Below are positions 17,524 through 25,751 of a stretch of DNA of 64,000 nt, piece after piece. Within the stretch, counting starts at the first letter, position 1, and every line of letters begins with the position of its first letter. Below the pieces are notes generated by a model. It was not told the DNA's origin and did not search any database. It saw only the letters and a list, made by a program, of their open reading frames with translations. Position numbers and translations under genes: made by a program. Source of the stretch: Massilia timonae CCUG 45783 (GTDB lineage: Bacteria; Pseudomonadota; Gammaproteobacteria; Burkholderiales; Burkholderiaceae_D); contig NZ_JH992922.1 in assembly GCF_000315425.1 (NCBI RefSeq), positions 1,984,976-2,048,975 on the forward strand, given 5' to 3'.

Positions 17524-19161
17524 ATGGAAAAGCTGTTCGCAAGAAGAATCGATGCGCCGGTGCTCGTGCTGGCCGTGGCGCTGTTGCTGGCCAGCGTCGG
17601 CAATATCAAGTTCTGGGCGGTCCTGAGCAGCGCCGCGGGCGGCTTCTCGCTGGACAGCCTGCCGCTGCTGGCCGGCTCGTTCCTGATCGTGGTGCTGTTC
17701 TTCAACGCCTGCCTGACGCTGGCCAGCTTCCGCCCCGTCGCCAAGCCCTTGCTGATCGCGCTGGTGCTGGCCGCATCGGCCGCCAGCTATTTCATCGCGA
17801 CTTACGGCATCGTCATCGACAAGGCCATGATCCAGAACGTGTTCGAGACCGACACGCGCGAGGCCACGGAGCTGGTCAGCTGGCAGATGGCGGCCAGGAT
17901 CGGCCTCCTGGGCGGGCTGCCCGCGTGGGCGATCTGGCGCGCCAGGATCGCGTTCCCGCGCGGCGCGCGCGGGTTGCTCGAACGCGCCGGCATCGCCGGC
18001 GGCTCGCTGATGCTGGCGCTGGTGCTGCTGGCGCTGCTGTACAAGAGCCTGGCGCCGGCGCTGCATGAACATCGCGAACTGCGCTTCCTGCTCACGCCGA
18101 CCAACTTCATCCAGGCGACGCACGGCTACCTGCGCGCGCGCTGGGCGGCCCCCATCGTGGTCGCGCCGCTCGGACGCGACGCCGTCAAGGGCGCCGCGTG
18201 GAAGGGCGCGCAGCGCCGCACGCTGACCGTGATCGTGGTTGGCGAAACGGCGCGCGCGGCGAATTTCTCGCTCAACGGCTATGCGCGCGACACCAATCCG
18301 CTGCTGGCGCGCCAGGGCGGCCTGCTCAACTTCTCGCGCGTGCGTTCCTGCGGCACCGCCACCGCCGTCTCGGTGCCCTGCGTGTTTTCGGCCTTCGGCC
18401 GCGAGGACTACAGCCAGTCGAAGGCCGAGCGCCAGGAAGGCTTGCTCGACGTGCTCGCGCATGCCGGCTTCGACGTCGTCTGGCGCGACAATAACTCCGG
18501 CTGCAAGGGCGTGTGCGACCGCGTGCGCTACGAGGACCTGGCGCGGCCGAAGCCGGGCAGCCCTTGCGCGGACGCCGAATGCCACGACGAAGTCCTGCTC
18601 GACGGCTGGCCCGAACTGCTGCGCCGCGGCGGCAGGGACATGGTGGTGGTGCTGCACCAGAAGGGCAGTCATGGTCCGGCCTATGCCAGCCGCTATCCGC
18701 GCGCCTTCGGCCGCTTCGGTCCGGTATGCACCAGCAACCAGTTCGAGACCTGTTCGCGCGAATCGATCCGCGCCGCCTACGACAACACCATCCTGTACAC
18801 CGACTACTTCCTGAGCACGACCATCGACCGCCTGCGCGCGCTGGCCCAGGACGAGGACGTCGACACCGCGATGCTGTACTTCTCGGACCATGGCGAATCG
18901 CTGGGCGAGAACAACGTCTACCTGCACGGCACGCCCTATCTGTTCGCGCCGCGCGAGCAGACCGAGGTGCCGATGATGCTGTGGATGTCGGACGGCTTCA
19001 GCGAGCGCTTCCGCATCGACCGGCGCTGCCTGGGCCAGCGCCGCGACCAGCCGCTGTCGCACGACAACGTGTTCCACTCGGTGCTGGGCATGCTCGACGT
19101 GAACACGGCGGTGCTCAATCCGCGGCTCGACATCTTCCATGCCTGCGTGCGGGGCGTGTGA
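17524..19161 (+). CDS. eptA: Phosphoethanolamine--lipid A transferase
   Basis: 545 residues: about five N-terminal membrane helices followed by a periplasmic transferase domain. Metal and catalytic residues of the EptA/PmrC/MCR family are visible: Glu in VGETARAANFS, nucleophilic Thr in CGTATAVSVPC (about residue 278), DHGESLGENNVYLHG, and many Cys that form the family's disulfides. It transfers phosphoethanolamine from phosphatidylethanolamine to lipid A phosphate, lowering surface negative charge and reducing binding of cationic peptides, and releases diacylglycerol. ATG 17524 is preferred to 17515 because AAGGA lies eight bases upstream. It has its own regulator box. Confidence 0.9.
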   Translation: MEKLFARRIDAPVLVLAVALLLASVGNIKFWAVLSSAAGGFSLDSLPLLAGSFLIVVLFFNACLTLASFRPVAKPLLIALVLAASAASYFIATYGIVIDKAMIQNVFETDTREATELVSWQMAARIGLLGGLPAWAIWRARIAFPRGARGLLERAGIAGGSLMLALVLLALLYKSLAPALHEHRELRFLLTPTNFIQATHGYLRARWAAPIVVAPLGRDAVKGAAWKGAQRRTLTVIVVGETARAANFSLNGYARDTNPLLARQGGLLNFSRVRSCGTATAVSVPCVFSAFGREDYSQSKAERQEGLLDVLAHAGFDVVWRDNNSGCKGVCDRVRYEDLARPKPGSPCADAECHDEVLLDGWPELLRRGGRDMVVVLHQKGSHGPAYASRYPRAFGRFGPVCTSNQFETCSRESIRAAYDNTILYTDYFLSTTIDRLRALAQDEDVDTAMLYFSDHGESLGENNVYLHGTPYLFAPREQTEVPMMLWMSDGFSERFRIDRRCLGQRRDQPLSHDNVFHSVLGMLDVNTAVLNPRLDIFHACVRGV

Positions 19162-19162
19162 G

Positions 19163-19918
19163 ATGGGCGCCGCCACTTCTGCCGCGCTGCTGCCGGCGCG
19201 GGCCATCCGGCGCATGGCGGCGGCGCTGGCCGCCGCCGCGCCGGTCATCTTCTGGATCGGCCGCTGCACCGACCTCGACCTGGCGCTGGCCGATGCGGTG
19301 TTCGATGCCGCCAGCGGCGTCTTCCCCTGGCGCCATGCCTGGCTGGCCGAGACCTTCGGCCACGTGATCCTGAAATGGCTGCTGATGCTGCTCGCGCTGG
19401 GCTTCATCGGGCGCGCGCTGGCCGACCTGGCCTGGCCGCGCGCCGCCATGAGCGGGCAGGCGCGCCTGCGGCTGCGCATCGTCGCGCTGTCGGCGCTGCT
19501 GGTGCCCCTGGCGATCAGCGTGCTGAAGCAATTCAGCACCTCGCATTGTCCGTGGGATTTGCTGCGCTATGGCGGCGACCAGCCCTATGTGCGCCTGTTC
19601 GAGGCCTTGCCGGCCGGCGCCGTCGCCGGACAGTGCCTGCCGGCCGGGCATGCCTCGAGCGCCTTGTGGCTGGTGTCGCTGGCGGTGTACTGGCTGCCGG
19701 CGCGCCCGCGGATGGCGGGCGCGGTGGCCGTCCTCGCGCTCGCGTTCGGCGCGGCGGTCGGCTATCTGCAACAGCTGCGCGGCGCCCATTTCATGACCCA
19801 CACCCTGTGGTCGATCTGGATCGCCTGCGCCATCGTCCTGTTCCTGGTCGCCGCCCCGCGGGCGCGGCCATCCAACCCCTTACCGGAAACCGTCCATGTC
19901 GCAACAGCAGATCAGTGA
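19163..19918 (+). CDS. PAP2-family membrane phosphatase
   Basis: 251 residues with several membrane helices. The three PAP2 blocks are present in variant form: K-x-FSTSHCPWDLLRYGG, PAGHASSALW in place of PSGH, and RGAHFMTHTLWS with the catalytic His. Enzymes of this branch act on lipid phosphates or lipid A phosphate at the periplasmic face. It starts 1 bp after the eptA stop and overlaps dgkA by 23 bp, so it is part of the same lipid-handling unit. Possible roles are phosphatidate or undecaprenyl pyrophosphate hydrolysis, or lipid A dephosphorylation; the sequence does not decide. Confidence 0.82.
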   Translation: MGAATSAALLPARAIRRMAAALAAAAPVIFWIGRCTDLDLALADAVFDAASGVFPWRHAWLAETFGHVILKWLLMLLALGFIGRALADLAWPRAAMSGQARLRLRIVALSALLVPLAISVLKQFSTSHCPWDLLRYGGDQPYVRLFEALPAGAVAGQCLPAGHASSALWLVSLAVYWLPARPRMAGAVAVLALAFGAAVGYLQQLRGAHFMTHTLWSIWIACAIVLFLVAAPRARPSNPLPETVHVATADQ

Positions 19919-20288
19919 ATTCAAGAGCAGGCAGGGCCTGGGACGGATACTGTCCGCATCCCGCTATTCGGCCGAAGGCCTGAAGTTCGCATGGCGCTCG
20001 GAACATGCGTTTCGCCAGGAACTGATGGTGGCCCTGCCTGCCATGCTGGCGGCCGCATTGCTGCCGCTGCCGGCCCTCGAGCGGCTGGCGCTGGTCGCGG
20101 TGCTGGTCGTGGTGCTGGTCGTCGAGCTGCTCAATTCCGCCATCGAAGCGGTGGTCGACCGCATTTCACTCGAGCGCCATCCTCTGTCCAAGAGCGCCAA
20201 GGACCTGGGCAGCGCGGCCGTCGCGCTGGCCGTCATGCTCGCTGCCCTGACCTGGGGCGTGCTCGTGCTGCCGCTGCTGTTCGGCTAG
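19896..20288 (+). CDS. dgkA: Diacylglycerol kinase
   Basis: 130 residues, usual for this small trimeric inner-membrane kinase. Conserved residues: an N-terminal amphipathic part with SAEGLKFAWRSEHAFRQE, three membrane helices and the active-site block ELLNSAIEAVVDRI followed by KSAKDLGSAAV. It phosphorylates diacylglycerol to phosphatidate with ATP. Both EptA and the sulfatase-type transferase in this operon release diacylglycerol, so DgkA closes the recycling loop. Its stop overlaps that of the converging RND gene in the palindrome CTAG (20285-20288). Confidence 0.93.
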   Translation: MSQQQISEFKSRQGLGRILSASRYSAEGLKFAWRSEHAFRQELMVALPAMLAAALLPLPALERLALVAVLVVVLVVELLNSAIEAVVDRISLERHPLSKSAKDLGSAAVALAVMLAALTWGVLVLPLLFG

Positions 20289-23200
20289 CCGGGCGTGTGC
20301 TCCTCGGCCTTCGCGGGCCGCGGCGCCGGCTGGCGCCGCAGCCTGCGCCCGTGGCGCTTGAGCCAGTGCTCCAGGTCGTCGATATAGGTGTAGACCGCCG
20401 GCACCACCAGCAGGCTCAATAAGGTCGAGGTGATCAGGCCGCCGATCACCGCCACCGCCATCGGCGAGCGGAAGCTCGGGTCGCCCGAGAAGCCCAGGGC
20501 CAGGGGCAGCATGCCGGCGCCCATGGCGATGGTGGTCATCACGATCGGGCGGCTGCGCTTGTGGCAGGCGTCGACCAGGGCCTCGAAGCGCTCCATGCCG
20601 GCTTCGCGCGCCAGGATCGCGTAGTCGACCAGCAGGATCGAGTTCTTGGTCACGATCCCCATCAGCATGATCAGGCCGATCATGGTCGGCATCGACAGCG
20701 CATTGCTGGTCAACAGCAGGGCGACGAATGCGCCGCCGATCGACAGCGGCAGCGCCGCCAGGATCGTCACCGGCTGCATGAAGTCCGAGAACAGCAGCAC
20801 CAGCACGCCATAGATGCACAGCACGCCGATCAGCATCGCCACCCCGAAGCTGTTGAACAGCGCCTGCATCTCTTGCGCGTCGCCCAGCTCGGCGATCGTC
20901 ACCGACGACGGCAGCGACTGGAACACCGGCAGCGCGCGCGCCTCGGCATTGACTTCGCCCAGCGCGCGGCCCGACAGCTCGACGTCGAGCGTCACGTTGC
21001 GGCTGCGGTTCAGGCGGTCGATCTGGGCCGGGCCGCTTTCCATGGTGATGTCGGCGACGGTGGACAGCAGCACCGGGCCGTTCGCGCCGGGCACCGTCAG
21101 GCGCCCAATGGCGTCGAGGTCGGCGCGCACCGCGTCCGGCAGCTTGACCCGGATCGGCACCTGGCGCTCGTCCAGGTTCATCTTGGCCAGCGACTGCTCG
21201 TAGTCGCCGGCGGTGGCCACGCGCACCGTCTCGCCGATCGACGCCGCCGTCACGCCCAGGTCGGCCGCGCGAGCGAAGTCGGGCCGCACGATGATCTCGG
21301 GGCGCACCAGCGAGGCGCTGGAACTGACGTTGCCGATGCCGCGCAGGGTGCGCAGCTCGCGCTCGGCCTGGCGTGCGGCGGCGGTGAGCGCCTGCGCGTC
21401 GTCGCTGCGCAGCACCAGCTGCATCTTGGTGCCGGCGTCCGGTATGCCGACCGTGAAGCGGGCGCCGGGGATGTCCACCAGCGTTTGCCGGATGTGGTTC
21501 TCGATCACGCCCAGCTTCACGTCGCGCTCGCTGCGATGCACGGTGGTGATGGTCAGCACCGCGCGCCGCGCCTCGGCCGCCGCGCCGGGCGAGAAGGCGT
21601 CGCCGCTGGAGCCGCCGCCGATCGAGCTGAACACGCTCTGCACACCGGCCACCTTCATGACTTGCTGGCGCACCTGCTCGGCCACCGCATGGGTCTGGGC
21701 CAGGGTGGCGCCCGGCGGCAGCTCGACGTTGACCTGGCTCTGCGAGCGGTCGGCCGGCGGCATGAAGCCGGTCGGCAGCAGCGGCACCAGGGCCAGCGAG
21801 CCGACGAAGAACAGGGCCGCGCCGAGCATGGTCAGGCCGCGCCGGCGCAGGCACCACCGCATGACGGCGAGATAGCGGCGCATCAGCGGGCCGTCCTGCG
21901 GCTCGTGGCCCGGCTTGCCGGCGTTCTTCGGCGCCTTGAGCAGGTAGGCGCACATCATCGGCGTGAGCAGCCGCGCCACCAGCAGCGACGCCAGGATGGC
22001 CAGCACCGCGGTCCAGCCGAACTGCTTGAAGAATTTGCCGGGGATGCCGCCCATGAAGGCGGTCGGCAGGAACACGGCGACCAGGGCGAAGGTGGTGGCG
22101 ATCACCGCCATTCCGATCTCGTCGGCCGCTTCCAGCGCCGCCTGCATCGGCGTCTTGCCCATGTGGAGGTGGCGCGAGATGTTCTCGATCTCGACGATCG
22201 CATCGTCGACCAGCACGCCGACCACCAGCGCCAGCGACAGCAGCGTCACCATGTTCAGGGTGTAGCCGAACAGGTACTGGCCCAGGAAGGCCGGGATCAC
22301 CGACAGCGGCAGGGCGGCGGCGGCGATCAGGGTCGCGCGCCAGTCGCGCAGGAACCACCACACCACCAGCACCGCCAGCAGCGCGCCTTCGTACAGCATG
22401 TGCATCGAGGCGTCGAAGTTTTCTTCGACCGAGTAGGAGTTGTCGATCACTTCCTTGATGACCAGCTTGGGATTTTCCTTGCCCAGCTGTTCCATGGCGG
22501 CGCGCGCCCCGGTGGCGACGTCGATCTCGCCGGCGCCGCGGGTGCGGAACACCTCGAAGGCGACCACCTTGCGGCCGTCCTGTTCGGCCAGCGCGCGCTG
22601 CTCCTCGACCGTGTCGGTCACGTTCGCCACCTGGTCCAGGCGCACGTGGCGGCCGTCCGGCAGCGGGATGTCCATCGCCGCCAGCTGCTGCGCGGTCTGC
22701 ACGGTGGCCAGGGTGCGCACCGACTGCTCGACGCCGGCCACGTCGCCGCGCCCGCCCGGCGCCTCGCGCTGCACATTGCGCAGCTGGCGCGACACATCCA
22801 GCGCCGACACGCGTAGCGCCGCCATGCGTTGATCGTCGAGTTCGACCCGCACTTCGCGCGTCACGCCGCCCACGCGTTTTACCGCGCCCAGGCCGGGCAC
22901 GCTCAGCAGGCGCTTGGAGACGTCGTTGTCGACGAACCAGCTCAGGTCCTGGTCGTCCAGGCCCGAGCCTTGGCTTGCTGCGACGGTGAAGGTCGAGACC
23001 ACGCGGCCGGCGGTGGCGGTCTTGGTCACCGTCGGGTCGCGCATCTCGGCCGGCATGTCGGCGCGCACGCGCGAGACCGCGTCGCGCACGTCGTTGACGG
23101 CATCGGCCGGATCGCGTTCGAGGATGAACTCGACCGTGATGGTGGCCACGCCGTCCAGCACGCGGGTATAGATGTTCTTGATGCCTTGCAGGGTGGCGAT

Positions 23201-23410
23201 CGAGTCTTCCATCTTGCGCGCGACTTCGGTCTCGAGCTGGGCCGGGGCGGCGCCGTCGAGGGTCGCGGTGACGGTCACGATCGGCAGCTCGATGTCCGGG
23301 AAGTCCTGCACCTTGCTGGCATTGAAGGCCAGCAGCCCCGCCACGGTGAGCAGGGCGAACAGCATGATCGCCGGGATCGGATTGCGGATCGAGAGGGCGG
23401 AGAAATTCAT
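20285..23410 (-). CDS. RND-family efflux permease
   Basis: 1041 residues, normal for AcrB/MdtB-like inner-membrane RND pumps. N-terminus MNFSALSIRNPIPAIMLF, then a first periplasmic loop, GYTLNMVTLLSLALVVGVLVDDAIVEIENI with the proton-relay Asp pair, and the second half with matching helices and loops. The protein ends in a cytosolic charged tail. It works with the adaptor encoded 10 bp upstream and an outer-membrane channel that is not encoded here. Substrates unknown; the HAE1-like features suit hydrophobic or amphiphilic compounds. Confidence 0.92.
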   Translation of the reverse strand: MNFSALSIRNPIPAIMLFALLTVAGLLAFNASKVQDFPDIELPIVTVTATLDGAAPAQLETEVARKMEDSIATLQGIKNIYTRVLDGVATITVEFILERDPADAVNDVRDAVSRVRADMPAEMRDPTVTKTATAGRVVSTFTVAASQGSGLDDQDLSWFVDNDVSKRLLSVPGLGAVKRVGGVTREVRVELDDQRMAALRVSALDVSRQLRNVQREAPGGRGDVAGVEQSVRTLATVQTAQQLAAMDIPLPDGRHVRLDQVANVTDTVEEQRALAEQDGRKVVAFEVFRTRGAGEIDVATGARAAMEQLGKENPKLVIKEVIDNSYSVEENFDASMHMLYEGALLAVLVVWWFLRDWRATLIAAAALPLSVIPAFLGQYLFGYTLNMVTLLSLALVVGVLVDDAIVEIENISRHLHMGKTPMQAALEAADEIGMAVIATTFALVAVFLPTAFMGGIPGKFFKQFGWTAVLAILASLLVARLLTPMMCAYLLKAPKNAGKPGHEPQDGPLMRRYLAVMRWCLRRRGLTMLGAALFFVGSLALVPLLPTGFMPPADRSQSQVNVELPPGATLAQTHAVAEQVRQQVMKVAGVQSVFSSIGGGSSGDAFSPGAAAEARRAVLTITTVHRSERDVKLGVIENHIRQTLVDIPGARFTVGIPDAGTKMQLVLRSDDAQALTAAARQAERELRTLRGIGNVSSSASLVRPEIIVRPDFARAADLGVTAASIGETVRVATAGDYEQSLAKMNLDERQVPIRVKLPDAVRADLDAIGRLTVPGANGPVLLSTVADITMESGPAQIDRLNRSRNVTLDVELSGRALGEVNAEARALPVFQSLPSSVTIAELGDAQEMQALFNSFGVAMLIGVLCIYGVLVLLFSDFMQPVTILAALPLSIGGAFVALLLTSNALSMPTMIGLIMLMGIVTKNSILLVDYAILAREAGMERFEALVDACHKRSRPIVMTTIAMGAGMLPLALGFSGDPSFRSPMAVAVIGGLITSTLLSLLVVPAVYTYIDDLEHWLKRHGRRLRRQPAPRPAKAEEHTPG

Positions 23411-23420
23411 CGCGTCGTCC

Positions 23421-24587
23421 TCAGCGCGCGGCCGTGGCGCGGGTGGCCCCCGGCGCCGGCGGCGCCCGGAGCGCCGTACCGGCGATATTGCGCACCAGGT
23501 CGCCGTCGTTGAGGAAGCCGGCGCCCTGGACCACGATCGCCATGTCGGGGGTCAAGCCGCTGACCACCTCGACCCGCTCGCCCAGCCGGCGTCCCAGGTT
23601 CACCTTCACCTGGCTCACGCGGCTGTCGGCATTCAATCGGAACACGTAGCTGAAGCCGTCGCGCACGGCGACCGCCTGCTGCGGCACCGTCAGCGCGTTC
23701 GACGCGCCCAGCTCGAAGCGGCCGCTGGCGAACATGCCGGCCTTGAGCGGCATGTCGCTGGACAGGGACGGCGGCAGGTCGACGTAGACCAGGGCGATGC
23801 GGGTCTGGGGATCGACCGACGGCGCCACGGTGCGCACCTTGCCGGCGATCTCGGCCCCGCTGGCGGCGCGCACGACGGCGCGGCTGCCGGGCTTGATGCG
23901 GCCCAGGTCTTGCGCCACGACTTCGGCGCGCCATTCGAGGCGGCCCTGGCGGATCATGCGGAACAGTTCGGTGCCGACGCCCACCACGGCGCCGACGGTG
24001 GCGCTGCGCGCCGAGATCACGCCGCCGTCGGGGGCGACCACCTGCGTATACTTCAGGCGCAACTGCTGCTGGGTGAGGGTGGCCTGGGCCGATTTCACGC
24101 GCGCCGCGGCGGTCATTTCGCCGGTGACGTACTGGGTGACCTGCTGTGCGCTCAGCGCGCCGGAGCTTTCCAGCGCGCGGGCGCGGTCGGCGTTCGCCTT
24201 CGCTTCCTTCTGGTTGGCCTGGGCTTCGAGCAGCGCGGCGCGCGCGCCTTCGATCTCGGCGCGCACCGTCTCGTCGGCGAACACCGCCAGCACCTGCCCC
24301 TTCTTGACCACGTCGCCGACGTTCACCCGCACCTCGGCCAGGCGCAGGCCGTTCGATTCGCTGCCGATCACCGCCTCCTGCCAGGCGGCGATGCTGCCGT
24401 TGGCGGTGAGGTTGATCGGCAGGCTGGTGGTGGCGGGACGGGCCGTGGTGACGCTCAGGGCGGGGCGCGGCGGCGCTTTTGCATCCTCCGCTGTGGCGCG
24501 GTTGGCCGTGGCGAATGCGATAGTGGCGCACAGGGCGGCGGCGCCCAGGGCAATGACGAGCGTACGCGGAGCGCGAGTGTTTATCAT
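23421..24587 (-). CDS. RND efflux periplasmic adaptor subunit
   Basis: 388 residues of the AcrA/MexA membrane-fusion family. An N-terminal hydrophobic signal (about residues 9-27) is followed by a split lipoyl domain (GSIAAWQEAVIGSESNGLRLAEVRVNVG split at 20: see GSIAAWQEAVIGSESNG and VGDVVKKGQVLAVF), a helical hairpin rich in Ala, Gln and Glu (about 110-160), a beta-barrel region and a membrane-proximal domain (LTVPQQAVAVRDG). No lipobox Cys is seen, so it is likely anchored by an uncleaved helix or secreted. It is the first gene of a two-gene pump operon. Confidence 0.9.
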   Translation of the reverse strand: MINTRAPRTLVIALGAAALCATIAFATANRATAEDAKAPPRPALSVTTARPATTSLPINLTANGSIAAWQEAVIGSESNGLRLAEVRVNVGDVVKKGQVLAVFADETVRAEIEGARAALLEAQANQKEAKANADRARALESSGALSAQQVTQYVTGEMTAAARVKSAQATLTQQQLRLKYTQVVAPDGGVISARSATVGAVVGVGTELFRMIRQGRLEWRAEVVAQDLGRIKPGSRAVVRAASGAEIAGKVRTVAPSVDPQTRIALVYVDLPPSLSSDMPLKAGMFASGRFELGASNALTVPQQAVAVRDGFSYVFRLNADSRVSQVKVNLGRRLGERVEVVSGLTPDMAIVVQGAGFLNDGDLVRNIAGTALRAPPAPGATRATAAR

Positions 24588-24828
24588 GGTCTCTATGTCT
24601 TTTGGCTATAGCAAAGAAGTGTAGCAAAAGCGATACGGCAGGCAGGTGCGCACGCGCCGTGCCATGGCCGGTGCGCCTGCGTAGGCGGAGCGGTTCGTTG
24701 GCCCGAAAGGCGGCCGAAAAGGAGGGAGTATCGGGGAAAAGGAAATGGCGCACTGCCGCAAACGCCCAGGCCGCCGGCCCCGTTTAGAGGGCTTCCTCTA
24801 TTGAAACAACTACAGTACTTCTACCGTA
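24588..24828. other. Upstream region of the RND operon, no gene
   Basis: 241 bp with no open frame of its own. It must hold the promoter of the leftward RND operon. A small dyad TAGAGG-GCTT-CCTCTA at 24785-24800 is the only visible structure. No regulator gene lies next to it. Confidence 0.4.
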
Positions 24829-24857
24829 TTGCACTGCACAATAAAAAAGACTATATT
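24829..24857 (+). promoter_or_regulatory. Sigma70 promoter of the candidate small RNA
   Basis: TTGCAC (24829-24834), a 17-bp AT-rich spacer and TATATT (24852-24857), close to consensus at both hexamers and at the optimal spacing. Predicted transcription start about 24864. No coding gene follows on this strand. Confidence 0.65.
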
Positions 24858-24863
24858 GGAACC

Positions 24864-24933
24864 GTCTCCTCCAGTTTTCTCCGAAAATTGGATTCCCGCC
24901 CGCCAACCACCAGGTTCGCGGGCGTTTTTTTTT
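24864..24933 (+). ncRNA. Candidate small regulatory RNA with anti-Shine-Dalgarno motifs
   Basis: A 70-nt unit between the promoter at 24829 and a terminator ending at 24933. Near the 5' end is CUCCUCC (24866-24872), complementary to a strong ribosome site. Hairpin 1 pairs 24871-24878 (CCAGUUUU) with 24884-24891 (AAAAUUGG, one G-U pair) and shows CUCCG in its loop. Hairpin 2 is the terminator. It lies 15 bp beyond the 3' end of the oxygenase gene on the other strand. The unit does not match any RNA family I can name; short anti-Shine-Dalgarno RNAs are known in other bacteria. Confidence 0.5.
24897..24933 (+). terminator. Rho-independent terminator of the candidate small RNA
   Basis: Stem CGCCCGC/GCGGGCG (24897-24903 with 24918-24924), one C-C mismatch, then AACC/GGTT closing an ACCA loop, followed by nine T (24925-24933). 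The T-run is on the right, so it acts on rightward transcripts only, although the nearest genes run leftward. Confidence 0.9.
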
Positions 24934-24948
24934 GCTTATGGAAGAGAT

Positions 24949-25686
24949 TCAGGCGTCTTCGCCTTGGAAGGCGTTGGCGCGCCAGGTCAGCACCAGCGTG
25001 TCGCGGTAGCCGTGTTCTCCCAGCGGCTGGATCGGCGTCGATTCGTGGATCACGGCGGCGTCGTCGAGCAGCAGCAGGGTCCAGGGCTCGAGCATCGTGA
25101 AGCGCTGGCCGGCCGGGCCATGGGCGTCGAACACGCGCGTTTCGCCGCCCTTGATGTCCTTGCGATTGATGAGGATCACGGCCACGAAGTTGACGCCGTC
25201 GCGATGCGCGCCTTCGGGCGTGGGGCGGCCGATGCCGTCGGCGGTGTCGATCCGGAACTGGTGCGCTTCGACGAACCAGCGCTGCTGGCCCGCGACCGTT
25301 GAACAGACCGCGCCCAGCGCGCGCAGCAGCCTGTCCCAGGCCGGATTGGCGACGGTGGCCGCTTCCATCGGCGCGAACAGGCGGTGCATGCCGCCGTGCA
25401 GCGCGTTGTACTCGACCGGTTGCCAGTGCGCGCGGTGCGGCGTCTGCGTCAACTGGCCGGCGTCGTCGATGAAGCAGGAATGGCGCCGGCGCCGGTAGCG
25501 GCCGCCGTCCTTGAGGTATTCGTCGAGCTCGAGCCGGTCCCAGCTCGGCACGAGCGAGTCCAGCTCGCCGATGCCGCAGCCGGCCAGCGCGGCGACGTCG
25601 GCAGGACGCAGGACGGCGTAACCGGTGCTGCGCAGGGCGTCCGTCAGCTGCGACGGCGCGAGATAGGGGAGTTGCGGTGTAGTCAT
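24949..25686 (-). CDS. 2OG-Fe dioxygenase family protein
   Basis: 245 residues, soluble. The Fe(II) ligands are visible in EGAHRDGVNFVAV (His-x-Asp) and a distal His in AAVIHESTPIQPLGE, followed by an Arg in YRDTLVLTWR that would bind 2-oxoglutarate. GGETRVFDAHG is typical of the PF10014-like group, which includes amino-acid hydroxylases such as isoleucine 4-hydroxylase. It lies 65 bp after the TonB receptor gene on the same strand and may be the last gene of the M1 peptidase cluster; a role in processing a peptide or amino acid is conceivable but not shown. Confidence 0.8.
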   Translation of the reverse strand: MTTPQLPYLAPSQLTDALRSTGYAVLRPADVAALAGCGIGELDSLVPSWDRLELDEYLKDGGRYRRRRHSCFIDDAGQLTQTPHRAHWQPVEYNALHGGMHRLFAPMEAATVANPAWDRLLRALGAVCSTVAGQQRWFVEAHQFRIDTADGIGRPTPEGAHRDGVNFVAVILINRKDIKGGETRVFDAHGPAGQRFTMLEPWTLLLLDDAAVIHESTPIQPLGEHGYRDTLVLTWRANAFQGEDA

Positions 25687-25751
25687 CCCGCTAGCGTAGC
25701 ACTTTTCGTCTTTACGAGTGACAGCCCCCGTCGAATGACAGATGTGCTGGA

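Noticed and set aside
24897..24933. Terminator as the end of the oxygenase gene
   Set aside because: The T-run is on the right of the stem, so it works on rightward transcripts, while the oxygenase gene runs leftward.
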